Source of the DNA: Nocardioides glacieisoli
GTDB lineage: Bacteria > Actinomycetota > Actinomycetes > Propionibacteriales > Nocardioidaceae
NCBI RefSeq assembly: GCF_004137245.1
Contig: NZ_SDWS01000003.1
Location: 1 to 64,000, forward strand
DNA: 64,000 nucleotides
Direction of reading: 5' to 3'
Shown here: positions 63,652-64,000 of the stretch, one piece after another
How the letters are laid out: the number at the start of each line of letters is the position of its first letter
Position numbering within the stretch: the stretch's first letter is position 1
The notes under the pieces: model-generated
What the model saw: the letters and a program-made list of their open reading frames with translations, nothing else
What the model was told of the DNA's origin: nothing
The model's database searches: none
Position numbers and translations under genes: made by a program

Positions 63652-64000
63652 CGCCCCCTGCGGACGAGGAAGGTCAGCCAGTGGCTCTCCTCGGAGTCCT
63701 CGGCCTCGGCTCGCCACACGAGGTCGAGGTCGGCGTCCTCGAGCAGGTCGCAGAGGTCCGGCTCGCGCCACAGCACGGTGAAGTAGGGGTTGCCGGAGTC
63801 GCCGACCTCCCACTGCTCGCCGTCGCCCACGCGGACGGAGAGGAGGAACACGCCGCCGGGTCGCAGGGCTCCCGCGACCCGGCCGAGCACGTCGGGGAGC
63901 TGCTCCCGTTCGACGTGCTGCAGCACGGCGAGCGCCAGCACGGCGTCGTACGGACCACCGAGGTCTTCGGTGGTCACGTCGGCACGGAGCACGGTGATGC
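63648..64000 (-). CDS. Class I SAM-dependent methyltransferase, 5' end outside window
   Basis: Only the C-terminal 116 codons are present. They contain the DAVLALAVLQHVEREQLPDVL and ALRPGGVFLLSVR segments of small-molecule methyltransferases. The SAM-binding N-terminus lies beyond position 64000. The target is unknown. Confidence 0.75.
   Translation of the reverse strand, partial: ITVLRADVTTEDLGGPYDAVLALAVLQHVEREQLPDVLGRVAGALRPGGVFLLSVRVGDGEQWEVGDSGNPYFTVLWREPDLCDLLEDADLDLVWRAEAEDSEESHWLTFLVRRGR

Overview
The window comes from a high-GC actinobacterium. Gene order, GC-rich codon use, GTG/TTG starts, a mycothiol-family DinB-like protein and extended ribosomal proteins L4 and L17 point to Nocardioides or a close relative in the Nocardioidaceae. 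That placement is inference, because no 16S rRNA is present. I see no rRNA, tRNA, insertion sequence, CRISPR array or phage gene. The DNA reads as core chromosome with a few accessory patches.

Positions 71-13261 hold a polyamine/GABA catabolic island. A nine-gene minus-strand run encodes an aldehyde dehydrogenase, a four-part spermidine/putrescine-type ABC importer (PotDABC-like), a saccharopine-dehydrogenase-family enzyme, GABA aminotransferase, succinate-semialdehyde dehydrogenase and a second class III aminotransferase. A divergent plus-strand pair encodes an Lrp/AsnC regulator and a putrescine-type aminotransferase. Together these can take imported putrescine through 4-aminobutanal, GABA and succinate semialdehyde to succinate. 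Two enzymes have no obvious step. trmB, a short tandem repeat and a secreted hydrolase follow.

Positions 15387-28269 are the S10 and spc ribosomal protein clusters (rpsJ to rplO), then secY-adk-map. A manganese-type (yybP-ykoY) riboswitch follows and precedes a TerC membrane protein gene.

Positions 29521-43957 form an envelope-signalling locus. On the minus strand lie an FHA protein, a transmembrane Ser/Thr kinase and a secreted HNH nuclease. Divergently on the plus strand lie a 2094-residue surface protein, a MoxR ATPase, a DUF58 protein and a transglutaminase-fold membrane protein whose catalytic triad is lost.

Positions 44157-47981 are the alpha cluster (infA, rpmJ, rpsM, rpsK, rpsD, rpoA, rplQ), with GC hairpins in several gaps and a strong terminator.

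Positions 48054-64000 are mixed: a KPR-family reductase; an ArsR-controlled four-gene operon with a readable promoter and two operators; a P-domain secreted protein divergent from truA; an RsmC-like methyltransferase; a small stand-alone homologue of the GyrA coiled-coil region; an APH-fold kinase; a sortase; a P450; an aldo/keto reductase; a flavin disulfide reductase; a GNAT protein; a SigE-type sigma factor with a membrane partner; a non-canonical Nramp homologue; and a truncated methyltransferase. Many single genes here show a TANNNT hexamer 6-7 nt before the start codon, the signature of leaderless transcription.
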